DNA of 64,000 bases from Bacteroides cellulosilyticus. GTDB lineage: Bacteria > Bacteroidota > Bacteroidia > Bacteroidales > Bacteroidaceae. A program made the translations under genes and the position numbers. Positions 1 through 8,781 of this stretch are shown here, in pieces (the first letter of the stretch is position 1; each line of letters opens with the position of its first letter). The stretch spans positions 2,476,001 to 2,540,000 of the forward strand of contig NZ_CP081903.1 in NCBI RefSeq assembly GCF_020091405.1, written 5' to 3'. The notes under the pieces are model-generated. The model was not told the DNA's origin. It did no database searches and was given only the letters and a program-made list of their open reading frames with translations.

Positions 1-7
1 AAATGAT

Positions 8-48
8 AAATAAATCCCGGTATCACTTGTTGATATCGGGATTTATTT
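8..48. terminator. intrinsic terminator of a gene upstream of the window
   Basis: An 18-bp inverted repeat (arms 8-25 and 31-48, one G-T wobble, 5-nt loop) with T-rich sequence on its right side. It lies before hutU and most likely ends the transcript of a gene left of the window. It reads nearly the same on both strands, so it could serve either direction. Confidence 0.6.
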
Positions 49-111
49 CTATATTGCGGCATCTTACGGAAGTAAACTGATGACATTTTGTAACCTTTCA
101 TCCTGCATGTT

Positions 112-2088
112 ATGGAAATAACCTTAAGTAACACATTGCCCCCTTATCCCACTTTCGTAGAGGGTATCCGGAGGGCTCCCGACCGTGGCTTCACACTTTC
201 GCCCGCACAAACTGCCACGGCGTTAAAGAACGCATTGCGCTATATCCCCAAAGAATTACACGAGACCCTCGCTCCGGAGTTTATGGAAGAACTTCGTACC
301 CGCGGGCGTATCTATGGCTACCGATATCGTCCGCAAGGTGACCTCAAAGCGAAACCTATTGATGCCTACAAAGGAAATTGCATTGAAGGTAAGGCTTTCC
401 AAGTGATGATTGACAATAATCTCTGCTTCGACATTGCCCTCTATCCTTATGAACTCGTCACTTACGGTGAAACGGGACAGGTCTGTCAAAACTGGATGCA
501 GTATCGTCTCATTAAACAATATCTTGAAGTGCTGACTCAAGATCAGACACTCGTTATTGAAAGTGGCCATCCGCTGGGATTATTTCGTTCTAAGCCCGAT
601 GCACCACGCGTGATTATTACGAATGCCATGATGGTAGGTCTTTACGACAATCAGAAGGATTGGCACGTAGCCATGCAAATGGGAGTTGCCAACTACGGTC
701 AGATGACTGCCGGAGGCTGGATGTACATTGGTCCTCAAGGTATTGTGCATGGCACCTTTAATACTCTGCTGAATGCCGGACGTATGAAGCTCGGTATTCC
801 TCAGAACGGTGATTTGTGCGGACACTTGTTTATATCTTCCGGTTTGGGTGGCATGAGCGGTGCCCAGCCTAAGGCCGCAGAGATGTCGGGTGCGGCTTCC
901 ATTATAGCCGAGGTGGATATGTCACGCATTGAAACCCGGCATCGCCAAGGTTGGGTGGGGTACATCACGGACTCTATTCCCGAAGCATTCTCGCTGGCGC
1001 ATGAGGCGATGGACGGCAAGAAACCGATATCCATTGCTTATCATGGGAATATCGTTGACCTGCTGGAATATGCTGTAAACCAAAATATACATATAGACCT
1101 GCTTTCTGACCAGACTTCCTGCCATGCCGTTTACGAAGGCGGATACTGTCCGGTGGGAATTACTTTCGCCGAACGTACAAGTCTGTTGCACGAAGACCCG
1201 CAGAAATTCTGTGGACTGGTGAATGAATCGTTGGCACGCCATTTCCGGGCTATAAAAGCCCTTGTAGACCAGGGGACCTATTTCTTCGATTATGGAAACT
1301 CCTTTATGAAAGCTGTTTATGATACTGGAGTTCGTGAGATTGCCAAAGAAGAAGATGATAAGAATGGATTTATATTCCCCAGTTATGTAGAAGATATTAT
1401 GGGGCCGGAACTTTTTGATTACGGTTACGGACCTTTCCGCTGGGTATGTCTCAGTGGTAAACATGAAGATTTGATAAAGACCGATCATGCGGCGATGGAA
1501 TGTATTGATCCGAATCGTCGCGGTCAGGATCTGGATAACTACAATTGGATACGCGACGCGGAAAAGAATAATCTTGTGGTAGGTACACAGGCGCGTATTC
1601 TTTATCAGGATGCGGCAGGACGTATGAAGATAGCGTTGAAGTTCAACGAAATGGTACGCAATGGTGAAGTAGGGCCTATTATGTTGGGACGCGATCATCA
1701 CGATGTGAGCGGTACGGACTCTCCTTTCCGCGAAACTTCTAATATAAAAGATGGAAGCAATGTCATGGCGGATATGGCCGTGCAATGCTTTGCCGGAAAC
1801 TGTGCCCGGGGAATGAGCCTTGTAGCACTGCACAATGGTGGTGGCGTGGGTATTGGAAAAGCCATAAATGGCGGCTTCGGTATGGTATGCGATGGTAGCG
1901 AGCGGGTGGATGAAATACTTCGTTCAGCTATGTTGTGGGACGTGATGGGCGGTGTGGCCCGGCGTTCATGGGCACGCAATGAACATGCTATGGAGACGAG
2001 TGAAGAGTTTAACCGGACACATGCCGATGGTTATCATATCACGATGCCCTATGTGGCTGATGACGAATTAGTAAATAAATACATATAA
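112..2088 (+). CDS. hutU: urocanate hydratase (urocanase)
   Basis: Second enzyme of histidine degradation: adds water to urocanate to give 4-imidazolone-5-propionate, using tightly bound NAD+ as an electrophile; cytoplasmic. The 658-aa product carries the urocanase pattern GLGGMSGAQPKA (about residues 244-255) in the nucleotide-binding region, preceded by a Gly-rich MTAGGWMYIGPQGIVHG stretch. It is about 100 residues longer than the roughly 550-aa proteobacterial enzymes; I believe this longer form is usual in Bacteroidetes (memory, not searched). It is the first gene of a five-gene co-directional hut operon. A sequence resembling the Bacteroides -7 element (TAACCTTTC at 91-99) lies just upstream but has no good -33 partner and would leave almost no leader, so the promoter is not assigned. 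Confidence 0.96.
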   Translation: MEITLSNTLPPYPTFVEGIRRAPDRGFTLSPAQTATALKNALRYIPKELHETLAPEFMEELRTRGRIYGYRYRPQGDLKAKPIDAYKGNCIEGKAFQVMIDNNLCFDIALYPYELVTYGETGQVCQNWMQYRLIKQYLEVLTQDQTLVIESGHPLGLFRSKPDAPRVIITNAMMVGLYDNQKDWHVAMQMGVANYGQMTAGGWMYIGPQGIVHGTFNTLLNAGRMKLGIPQNGDLCGHLFISSGLGGMSGAQPKAAEMSGAASIIAEVDMSRIETRHRQGWVGYITDSIPEAFSLAHEAMDGKKPISIAYHGNIVDLLEYAVNQNIHIDLLSDQTSCHAVYEGGYCPVGITFAERTSLLHEDPQKFCGLVNESLARHFRAIKALVDQGTYFFDYGNSFMKAVYDTGVREIAKEEDDKNGFIFPSYVEDIMGPELFDYGYGPFRWVCLSGKHEDLIKTDHAAMECIDPNRRGQDLDNYNWIRDAEKNNLVVGTQARILYQDAAGRMKIALKFNEMVRNGEVGPIMLGRDHHDVSGTDSPFRETSNIKDGSNVMADMAVQCFAGNCARGMSLVALHNGGGVGIGKAINGGFGMVCDGSERVDEILRSAMLWDVMGGVARRSWARNEHAMETSEEFNRTHADGYHITMPYVADDELVNKYI

Positions 2089-2103
2089 TAAATGAAGAAT
2101 TAT

Positions 2104-2172
2104 GAATTAAGAATGAAGAATTAAGCTGCACTATGCGAGTTGCACCGCAAGGTAATTCTTCATTCTTAATTC
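2104..2172. repeat. intergenic inverted repeat, copy 1 (hutU-ftcD junction)
   Basis: Perfect 20-bp arms (2104-2123 and 2153-2172) built from repeats of AATTAAGAATGAAG-like sequence, with a GC-richer 29-nt loop. It fills most of the 107-bp gap between hutU and ftcD and ends about 23 nt before the ftcD start. A related element lies at 9807-9900: bases 2145-2167 and 9860-9882 differ at a single position. Confidence 0.85.
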
Positions 2173-2195
2173 TTCATCCTTAATTAAAAAAGATC

Positions 2196-3095
2196 ATGAA
2201 TAAAATCATCGAATGTGTCCCCAACTTCAGCGAGGGACGTGACTTGCAGAAAATAGATCAAATCATATCCCCTTTCCGTGGTAAACAAGGTGTAAAACTC
2301 CTGGATTACAGTAACGACGAAGACCACAACCGTCTGGTAGTAACTGTGGTAGGAGAACCGGAACCCCTTCGTGATGCCGTTCTCGAAGCTATCGGTATTG
2401 CTGTAAAACTTATCGATCTTAACCACCATACCGGGCAACATCCCCGTATGGGTGCCGTAGATGTAGTTCCTTTCATCCCCATCAAAAATGTGACGATGGA
2501 AGAAGCTATCGCCCTTTCCAAAGAAATAGGTGCAGAGGTAGGCAAACGCTATAATCTTCCTGTCTTTCTCTATGAGAAATCCGCATCCGCTCCGCATCGC
2601 GAAAATCTTGCTGCCGTGCGTAAAGGTGAATTCGAAGGTATGGCAGAAAAGATAAAGTTACCCGAATGGCAGCCCGACTTTGGTCCTGCCGAACGCCATG
2701 CCACTGCCGGAACCGTTGCTATCGGTGCCCGTATGCCGTTGGTAGCCTACAATATCAACCTGAATACACCTAATCTAGATATCGCACATGATATTGCCAA
2801 GAAGATTCGTTTCATTGGCGGTGGCCTGCGTTATTGCAAAGCAATGGGAGTAGAGTTGAAAGACCGGGGCATTACTCAGGTTTCCATTAATATGACAGAC
2901 TATACCCGTACCGCCCTTTACCGTGCTTTTGAACTGACTCGTGTAGAAGCACGTCGTTATGGAGTCAGCATCGTGGGGAGTGAGATTATCGGCCTTGTTC
3001 CGATGGAGGCGCTCATTGATACAGCTTCTTATTATCTTGGTTTAGAGAATTTCTCTATGCAACAAGTGCTTGAGGCGCGGATTATGGAAGAATAA
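2196..3095 (+). CDS. ftcD: glutamate formimidoyltransferase
   Basis: Transfers the formimino group of N-formimino-L-glutamate to tetrahydrofolate, giving glutamate and 5-formiminotetrahydrofolate; cytoplasmic. The 299-aa protein begins with the family's MNKIIECVPNFSEGRD and has the folate/substrate-site stretch HTGQHPRMGAVDVVPF near residue 77. Only the transferase half of the bifunctional vertebrate FTCD is present; the cyclodeaminase activity is supplied by the separate fchA gene two genes downstream. This split arrangement is known in other bacteria. The start is clear because the N-terminal motif begins at this ATG, after the inverted repeat in the hutU-ftcD gap. Confidence 0.95.
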   Translation: MNKIIECVPNFSEGRDLQKIDQIISPFRGKQGVKLLDYSNDEDHNRLVVTVVGEPEPLRDAVLEAIGIAVKLIDLNHHTGQHPRMGAVDVVPFIPIKNVTMEEAIALSKEIGAEVGKRYNLPVFLYEKSASAPHRENLAAVRKGEFEGMAEKIKLPEWQPDFGPAERHATAGTVAIGARMPLVAYNINLNTPNLDIAHDIAKKIRFIGGGLRYCKAMGVELKDRGITQVSINMTDYTRTALYRAFELTRVEARRYGVSIVGSEIIGLVPMEALIDTASYYLGLENFSMQQVLEARIMEE

Positions 3096-3110
3096 TAGAA
3101 TGATAAAAGA

Positions 3111-3136
3111 ACGCAAATTACGCAAATTACACAAAT
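3111..3136. repeat. short 9-bp tandem repeat in the ftcD-hutI gap
   Basis: Two exact copies of ACGCAAATT (3111-3119, 3120-3128) and a third partial copy ACACAAAT, directly upstream of hutI. Another example of simple repeats placed at an intra-operon junction in this window. Confidence 0.7.
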
Positions 3137-3149
3137 AAAGTTTTTAAAT

Positions 3150-4403
3150 ATGACCGAGAACCTGATAATTTTCAATGCCCGCGTTGTAACACCCATCGGC
3201 TTTTCCGCCCGTTGTGGCAAAGAGATGGGTGAACTATGCATCATTGATAATGCTACAATAGAAGTAACTGACGGTATCATTTCCTATGTCGGCCCTTCCC
3301 GGGGCGAGATGCGTGACGGATATTATCAACGCTACTGGCACTACAATGCCCGTGGCAAATGCCTGTTACCCGGCTTCGTCGATTCGCATACCCACTTTGT
3401 ATTTGGTGGCGAACGTGCCGAAGAATTTTCCTGGAGGCTGAAAGGAGAAAGCTATATGTCTATCATGGAGCGTGGTGGTGGCATTGTAAGCACTGTGAAA
3501 GCCACCCGCGAATGTAGTTTCATTCAACTCCGCTCCAAAGCCGAAGGTTTTTTGAAGCAAATGAGTAATATGGGTGTTACTACCGTAGAAGGTAAGAGCG
3601 GCTACGGACTGGATAAGGAAACGGAGCTTCTGCAACTCAAAGTCATGCGTAGCCTGAATAATGACGAGCATAAGCGGGTAGATATTGTATCCACTTTTCT
3701 GGGTGCGCATGCCGTACCCGAGGAATATAAGGGACGTACGGACGAATACCTTGATTTCATTATCAGTGATGTCCTGCCTTGCGTTGCCAAGAACGAACTG
3801 GCTGAGTTTTGTGATGTATTCTGTGAACAAGGCGTTTTCTCCGTCGAGCAATCCCGCCGTTTGTTGCAAGCCGCCAAGGAATATGGTCTGGGCTTGAAAC
3901 TCCATGCCGATGAAATCGTTCCGCTGGGTGGTGCCGAACTTGCTGCCGGGCTTTCGGCTGTTTCTGCAGATCATCTGTTGCATGCATCCGATACAGGTAT
4001 CCGCGCTATGCGGGATGCCGGAACCGTTGCAACTTTACTCCCTCTTACAGCTTTTGCCCTGAAAGAACCTTATGCACGCGGTCGTGAAATGATTGATTCC
4101 GGTTGTGCCGTAGCCCTTGCCACAGATCTCAATCCGGGCAGTTGTTTCTCCGGTTCCATTCCGTTGACTTTTGCTCTGGCATGCATCTATATGCATCTTA
4201 CTATTGAAGAGGCTATCACCGCCCTCACCTTGAACGGGGCTGCTGCCTTGAACCGGGCGGACAGTATCGGTAGCATCGAAGTAGGCAAGAAGGGAGATTT
4301 TGTAGTGCTGAATTCCGATAATTACCATTTCCTGCCTTATTATGTCGGTATGAATTGTGTAAATACTACCATCAAAGAAGGAGTGATTTATCCTGTATTG
4401 TAA
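3150..4403 (+). CDS. hutI: imidazolonepropionase
   Basis: Metal-dependent amidohydrolase that opens 4-imidazolone-5-propionate to N-formimino-L-glutamate, the third step of histidine degradation; cytoplasmic. The 417-aa length is normal. Metal ligands are visible: the HTH of VDSHTHFVFGG at residues 80-82, the LHADE segment near residue 251, the following ADHLLH histidine, and the Asp of ATDLNPGS near residue 326. A C-terminal beta-sandwich region (IGSIEVGKKGDFVVLN) is typical of the amidohydrolase superfamily. It lies in the same direction between ftcD and fchA, 54 and 20 bp away. Confidence 0.96.
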   Translation: MTENLIIFNARVVTPIGFSARCGKEMGELCIIDNATIEVTDGIISYVGPSRGEMRDGYYQRYWHYNARGKCLLPGFVDSHTHFVFGGERAEEFSWRLKGESYMSIMERGGGIVSTVKATRECSFIQLRSKAEGFLKQMSNMGVTTVEGKSGYGLDKETELLQLKVMRSLNNDEHKRVDIVSTFLGAHAVPEEYKGRTDEYLDFIISDVLPCVAKNELAEFCDVFCEQGVFSVEQSRRLLQAAKEYGLGLKLHADEIVPLGGAELAAGLSAVSADHLLHASDTGIRAMRDAGTVATLLPLTAFALKEPYARGREMIDSGCAVALATDLNPGSCFSGSIPLTFALACIYMHLTIEEAITALTLNGAAALNRADSIGSIEVGKKGDFVVLNSDNYHFLPYYVGMNCVNTTIKEGVIYPVL

Positions 4404-4423
4404 AACCTTTAAAGAAAAATACC

Positions 4424-5053
4424 ATGTTAGTTGATTTAACAGTAAAAGAATTTCTGAATAAAGTGGCGGGCAGTGATCCCGTCCCCGGTGGCGGAAGTAT
4501 TGCTGCCCTGAACGGTGCCGTAGCTTCGGCACTTGCCGCTATGGTTGCTAACCTCACCATCGGCAAGAAGAATTACGAAGAACACGAGGAACTTATGAAC
4601 CATATTGCTTCTCTCGCACTGAGAGAGAAAGACGTATTCATAGCTGATATAGATCGTGACTCGGAAGCCTATGATGCCGTATTTGCCTGCTTCAAAATGC
4701 CCAAGGCTACCGATGAAGAAAAAGCTGCCCGCAGCGCTGCCATTCAGGAAGCTACTAAGTATGCCGCTTTAGTCCCCATGCAAGTAGCTCGTAATGCCTA
4801 CGAGATGATGTCGGTAATTGCCGACGTTGCCCGTTTGGGAAACCGTAATGCAGTGACTGATGCTTGTGTGGCCATGATGTCCGCCCGTACAGCTGTATTG
4901 GGTGCCTTGCTGAACGTTCGCATCAATCTGGGTTCCATCAAAGACAAAACCTTTGCAGATGAACTCCAAAGAGAAGCCGATGTGCTGGAACGCTTGGCTT
5001 GTGACCGTGAAAAAGAAGTATTGGATGTTGTTAACCAAGAATTACGAGTATGA
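4424..5053 (+). CDS. fchA: formiminotetrahydrofolate cyclodeaminase
   Basis: Converts 5-formiminotetrahydrofolate to 5,10-methenyltetrahydrofolate and ammonia, so the one-carbon unit from histidine enters the folate pool. The 209-aa product has the family's N-terminal motif DPVPGGGSIAALNGAVASAL at about residues 15-34 and a largely helical body. The frame is open upstream to 4355, but that extension would overlap the end of hutI and lacks homology-like sequence; the ATG at 4424 gives the usual N-terminus MLVDLTVKEF. The stop overlaps the hutH start by 4 bp (ATGA), suggesting translational coupling. Confidence 0.94.
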   Translation: MLVDLTVKEFLNKVAGSDPVPGGGSIAALNGAVASALAAMVANLTIGKKNYEEHEELMNHIASLALREKDVFIADIDRDSEAYDAVFACFKMPKATDEEKAARSAAIQEATKYAALVPMQVARNAYEMMSVIADVARLGNRNAVTDACVAMMSARTAVLGALLNVRINLGSIKDKTFADELQREADVLERLACDREKEVLDVVNQELRV

Positions 5054-6546
5054 AAAACGTCTATCATATAGGGTCCGGTGAACTCACATTCGACATCATC
5101 GAACGAATTATCAACGAGAATCTGAAACTGGAACTGGCTCCCGAAGCCAAAGAACGGATACAGAAATGCCGCGACTACCTCGATCATAAGATAGCCGAGT
5201 CCGAAGAACCTTTGTACGGTATCACCACAGGCTTCGGTTCCCTGTGTAGCAAAAATATATCCCCCGATGAACTGGGCACCTTGCAGGAAAACCTGATAAA
5301 GAGTCATGCTTGCAGCGTCGGTGAAGAAATACGTCCCGTCATCGTCAAACTAATGATGTTGCTGAAAGCACATGCCCTTTCTCTGGGACATAGCGGTGTG
5401 CAAGTCATTACCGTACAGCGTATCCTCGATTTCTTCAACAATGATGTGATGCCCATTGTCTACGACCGCGGTTCGCTCGGTGCATCCGGTGATCTGGCTC
5501 CTCTTGCCAATCTCTTCCTGCCGCTTATCGGTGTGGGCGATGTTTATTATAAAGGTAAGAAGCGCGAAGCTATTAATGTCCTCGATGAGTTCGGTTGGGA
5601 ACCGGTGAAACTTATGAGTAAAGAAGGCCTTGCCCTGCTCAACGGTACGCAGTTTATGAGTGCCAATGGTGTGTTTGCCATTCTGAAAGCCTTCCGTCTC
5701 TCCAAGAAAGCCGACCTTATTGCCGCTCTTTCACTCGAAGCTTTTGATGGGCGTATCGATCCTTTTATGGATTGTATCCAGCAAATTCGTCCGCACCGGG
5801 GGCAAATTGAGACAGGCGATAATTTCCGTAAACTCCTGGAAGGCAGTGAAATCATAGCTCAATACAAAGCCCATGTACAAGATCCGTACTCTTTCCGTTG
5901 TATCCCTCAGGTGCATGGTGCAACGAAAGATGCTATTCGTTATGTTTCTTCTGTACTGCTGACTGAAATCAATTCCGTAACAGACAATCCAACCATCTTT
6001 CCCGATGAAGACCGCATCATCTCCGGTGGAAATTTCCATGGTCAGCCGCTTGCCATTTCTTATGACTTCCTGGGCATTGCCCTTGCCGAATTAGGTAACA
6101 TTTCGGAGCGACGGGTGGCACAGCTCATTATGGGACTGCGCGGTTTGCCCGAATTTCTGGTGGCCAATCCCGGTCTGAACTCCGGCTTTATGATACCGCA
6201 ATACGCTGCTGCCTCCATGGTCAGCCAGAATAAGATGTATTGTTATGCTGCCAGCAGTGATTCCATTGTTTCCTCCAACGGACAGGAAGACCATGTTAGT
6301 ATGGGAGCTAATGCAGCTACCAAATTGTATCGCATCATGGACAATCTGGAACATATTCTCTCCATTGAATTGATGAATGCCGTACAGGGAATTGAATTCC
6401 GTCGCCCGTTAAAGACCTCTCCTGCTTTGGAACGCTTCCTGAACGAATATCGCAAAGAGGTCCCTTTTATTAAAGACGACATTGTCATGTATAAGGAAAT
6501 TCATAAGACAGTGGCATTTCTGAACCGGACGAAGTTCGATTATTGA
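5050..6546 (+). CDS. hutH: histidine ammonia-lyase
   Basis: Deaminates L-histidine to trans-urocanate, the entry step of the pathway; cytoplasmic homotetramer in the family. The 498-aa product has the Ala-Ser-Gly triad at residues 145-147 (GSLGASGDLAPLA) that cyclises to the MIO electrophile, plus the conserved YGITTGFG (about 56-63) and LLNGTQ segments. It is the last gene of the hut operon although it encodes the first enzyme. A terminator hairpin follows at 6609-6632. Confidence 0.97.
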   Translation: MKNVYHIGSGELTFDIIERIINENLKLELAPEAKERIQKCRDYLDHKIAESEEPLYGITTGFGSLCSKNISPDELGTLQENLIKSHACSVGEEIRPVIVKLMMLLKAHALSLGHSGVQVITVQRILDFFNNDVMPIVYDRGSLGASGDLAPLANLFLPLIGVGDVYYKGKKREAINVLDEFGWEPVKLMSKEGLALLNGTQFMSANGVFAILKAFRLSKKADLIAALSLEAFDGRIDPFMDCIQQIRPHRGQIETGDNFRKLLEGSEIIAQYKAHVQDPYSFRCIPQVHGATKDAIRYVSSVLLTEINSVTDNPTIFPDEDRIISGGNFHGQPLAISYDFLGIALAELGNISERRVAQLIMGLRGLPEFLVANPGLNSGFMIPQYAAASMVSQNKMYCYAASSDSIVSSNGQEDHVSMGANAATKLYRIMDNLEHILSIELMNAVQGIEFRRPLKTSPALERFLNEYRKEVPFIKDDIVMYKEIHKTVAFLNRTKFDY

Positions 6547-6608
6547 CATTCTTCCCAATAAATCTGCCGGAAGCATAATAAACATTAATATAGTTAATCT
6601 TTCAAAGG

Positions 6609-6632
6609 AAACTCAATTGGCGAATTGAGTTT
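6609..6632 (+). terminator. intrinsic terminator after hutH
   Basis: Perfect 10-bp arms AAACTCAATT / AATTGAGTTT with GGCG loop, followed by TCTTTCTAT. It ends the hut operon and overlaps the -33 region of the next promoter. Confidence 0.75.
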
Positions 6633-6647
6633 TCTTTCTATATTTGC
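6617..6647 (+). promoter_or_regulatory. Bacteroides-type promoter of the tetR-RND operon
   Basis: The -7 element TATATTTGC (6639-6647) matches the Bacteroides consensus TAnnTTTG. A TTG at 6617-6619 gives a 19-nt spacer to it. Predicted start about 6654, leaving a leader of roughly 60 nt before tetR. Confidence 0.65.
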
Positions 6648-6712
6648 CCAGTTTTATTCCGAAAGTGGACATTCTTCTACTTGAAATCTAAAAAATTAAA
6701 GAGAAAATTGAA

Positions 6713-7372
6713 ATGAAAACGGGCGACAATATGAGAGAACACCCTCAAAGATTAGAATTGCGGGAGCGTATCATCGATACTGCTCTGAATTCTTTTGCTA
6801 CTCACGGTATCAAGAGTATTACGATGGATGACATTGCTGCGGCACTGGGCATATCCAAACGTACTTTGTATGAAGTTTTTTCTGATAAAGAAACCTTACT
6901 GATGGAATGTCTCCTGAAAGCTCAGCGTGAGGGAGACGCTTACGTGAAAGATGTCTATGAAAAGGCTTCGAATGTATTGGAAGTTTTGTTAAAACTCTAC
7001 CAGCGGAGTATTGAGAAGTTTCACAATACTAATAAAAAGTTTTTTGAAGACATCAAGAAATACCCCAAAGTCTATGCAGAATTGATGAAGCGTCGCAACC
7101 GCGATTCCGAGGAAACGATTGCCTTCTTTAAGCTGGGTATACAGCAGGGATATTTCCGCGATGACGTAAATTTTACGATTGTAAACCTGTTAGTACGCGA
7201 ACAGCTCGACTTGCTGATGAATACGGATCTTTGCAAAGACCATTCTTTCCTGGAAGTATATGAATCTATCATGTTCACCTATCTTCGGGGAATATCAACA
7301 GAAAAAGGCGCTCGCAAACTGGAAGAATTTATCCGGGAATATCGTAAGGATCGACAGTCCAATACGGAATAA
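6713..7372 (+). CDS. TetR/AcrR-family transcriptional regulator
   Basis: A 219-aa one-component regulator, probably repressor of the efflux operon it heads. The N-terminal helix-turn-helix is clear at about residues 20-66 (ITMDDIAAALGISKRTLYEVFSDKETLL); the rest is the helical ligand-binding and dimerisation domain, with no recognisable ligand class. It lies 26-36 bp upstream of the tolC-like gene in the same direction, so it is probably co-transcribed and autoregulated. ATGs at 6713 and 6731 are both possible starts; the HTH is unaffected. Confidence 0.9.
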   Translation: MKTGDNMREHPQRLELRERIIDTALNSFATHGIKSITMDDIAAALGISKRTLYEVFSDKETLLMECLLKAQREGDAYVKDVYEKASNVLEVLLKLYQRSIEKFHNTNKKFFEDIKKYPKVYAELMKRRNRDSEETIAFFKLGIQQGYFRDDVNFTIVNLLVREQLDLLMNTDLCKDHSFLEVYESIMFTYLRGISTEKGARKLEEFIREYRKDRQSNTE

Positions 7373-7407
7373 AAGAATAATCCTAATAAACATACAGATT
7401 GATTTTT

Positions 7408-8757
7408 ATGGACAGACAACTATTTTTGGCAAGCAAGAAAATTATGTTGACTGTGTTCCTTTTATTGGCTATAGGCCATATACAGGCACAGGAGACGACA
7501 GAAACCCTAACCTTGACCCTCGACAAAGCACTGGAAATCGCACTTAGTGATAATCCTACGATAAAGGTTGCCGAAGAGGAAATAGCCCTGAAAAAAGTGG
7601 CTAACAAGGAGACCTGGCAGAGTTTGTTGCCGGAAGCCAGTATTGGTGGAACATGGAACCATACAATTACGGCGGCTCAAATGAATCTCGGCGGTCAGTC
7701 TTTCAAAATGGGTCAAGACGATTCGAATACAGTAAGCGGAACCTTGAATATCAGCTTACCGTTATTTGCCCCTTCAGTCTACAAAGCAATGTCTATGACG
7801 AAAACCGACATAGAATTGGCAGTAGAAAAATCACGTGCTTCTAAGCAGGATCTGGTGAATCAGGTTACGAAAGCGTATTACCAGTTGATGTTGGCACAAG
7901 ACTCTTATGAAGTTTTGCAGAAGAGTTATAAATTGGCGGAAGACAATTATAACGTGGTCAATGCAAAATACCAGCAGGGAGCTGTCAGCGAATTCGATAA
8001 GATTAGCGCTGAAGTACAGATGCGTAGTGTGAAGCCGAATGTGATTTCAGCGGGAAATGCCGTTACTTTATCCAAACTTCAGCTGAAAGTGCTAATGGGG
8101 ATAACGGAAGATTTTGATCTTAAGATTGCCGATAATCTGGCTAATTATGAGACTGATTTGTTTGCTAACCAGTTGAATGAACTGAATGAAGGTTTGGTGA
8201 ACAATACCACAATGAAGCAATTCGACCTGAACATGAAGATGCTCAATCAGAGTCTGAAGTCCCTGAAGACAAACTTCATGCCGACACTGGGAATGAACTA
8301 TTCTTATCAATACCAGTCATTGTATAATAATAACTGGAATGTATTCGACTATAATTGGGGCGGAAGTTCAGCTTTGGTGTTTACTCTGAATATTCCTCTT
8401 TATAAAGCCAGTAACTTTACGAAACTGAAGACCGCACGAATTCAGATTAATCAGTTAAAGGAAAACCGCACGGATACGGAGCGTAAACTGAACATGCAGA
8501 TTACCAGCTACCAGAATAATATGGCAGCAAGTTCCGAGCAGGTGGTAAGTAATAAAGAGAACGTAATGCAGGCTCAGAAGGCTGTGGAAATAGCCGGTAA
8601 ACGCTACGAAGTAGGTAAAGGTACAGTGTTGGAACTGAACAGTTCACAAGTATCATTAACCCAGGCTGAACTGACGTATAACCAATCTATTTACGACTAT
8701 CTGGTATCTAAGGCTGACCTTGACCAGGTTTTGGGTCGCGACTATTCAATTAAATAA
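7408..8757 (+). CDS. TolC-family outer membrane efflux protein
   Basis: Outer-membrane channel of a tripartite efflux pump. The 449-aa product has a signal peptide (hydrophobic run LTVFLLLAIGHIQAQ ending near residue 23) and two TolC-like repeats of long coiled-coil helices, with LDKALEIALSDNPTIKVAEEEI at the N-terminus of the first repeat and ALRYEVGKGTVLELNSSQ-like sequence in the second. The ATG at 7408 is chosen over an in-frame TTG at 7399. Next genes are the adaptor and the RND pump, so it is the channel for that pump. Confidence 0.93.
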   Translation: MDRQLFLASKKIMLTVFLLLAIGHIQAQETTETLTLTLDKALEIALSDNPTIKVAEEEIALKKVANKETWQSLLPEASIGGTWNHTITAAQMNLGGQSFKMGQDDSNTVSGTLNISLPLFAPSVYKAMSMTKTDIELAVEKSRASKQDLVNQVTKAYYQLMLAQDSYEVLQKSYKLAEDNYNVVNAKYQQGAVSEFDKISAEVQMRSVKPNVISAGNAVTLSKLQLKVLMGITEDFDLKIADNLANYETDLFANQLNELNEGLVNNTTMKQFDLNMKMLNQSLKSLKTNFMPTLGMNYSYQYQSLYNNNWNVFDYNWGGSSALVFTLNIPLYKASNFTKLKTARIQINQLKENRTDTERKLNMQITSYQNNMAASSEQVVSNKENVMQAQKAVEIAGKRYEVGKGTVLELNSSQVSLTQAELTYNQSIYDYLVSKADLDQVLGRDYSIK

Positions 8758-8781
8758 GTAAAAAAGAAAAATCACAACGAT

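Noticed and set aside
91..99. TAACCTTTC as hutU promoter
   Set aside because: No TTTG at a suitable distance and almost no leader would remain; too weak to annotate as a feature.
922..1833. 303-codon minus-strand frame inside hutU
   Set aside because: Fully antisense to a clear enzyme gene; its translation shows no domain and mirrors hutU codon bias.
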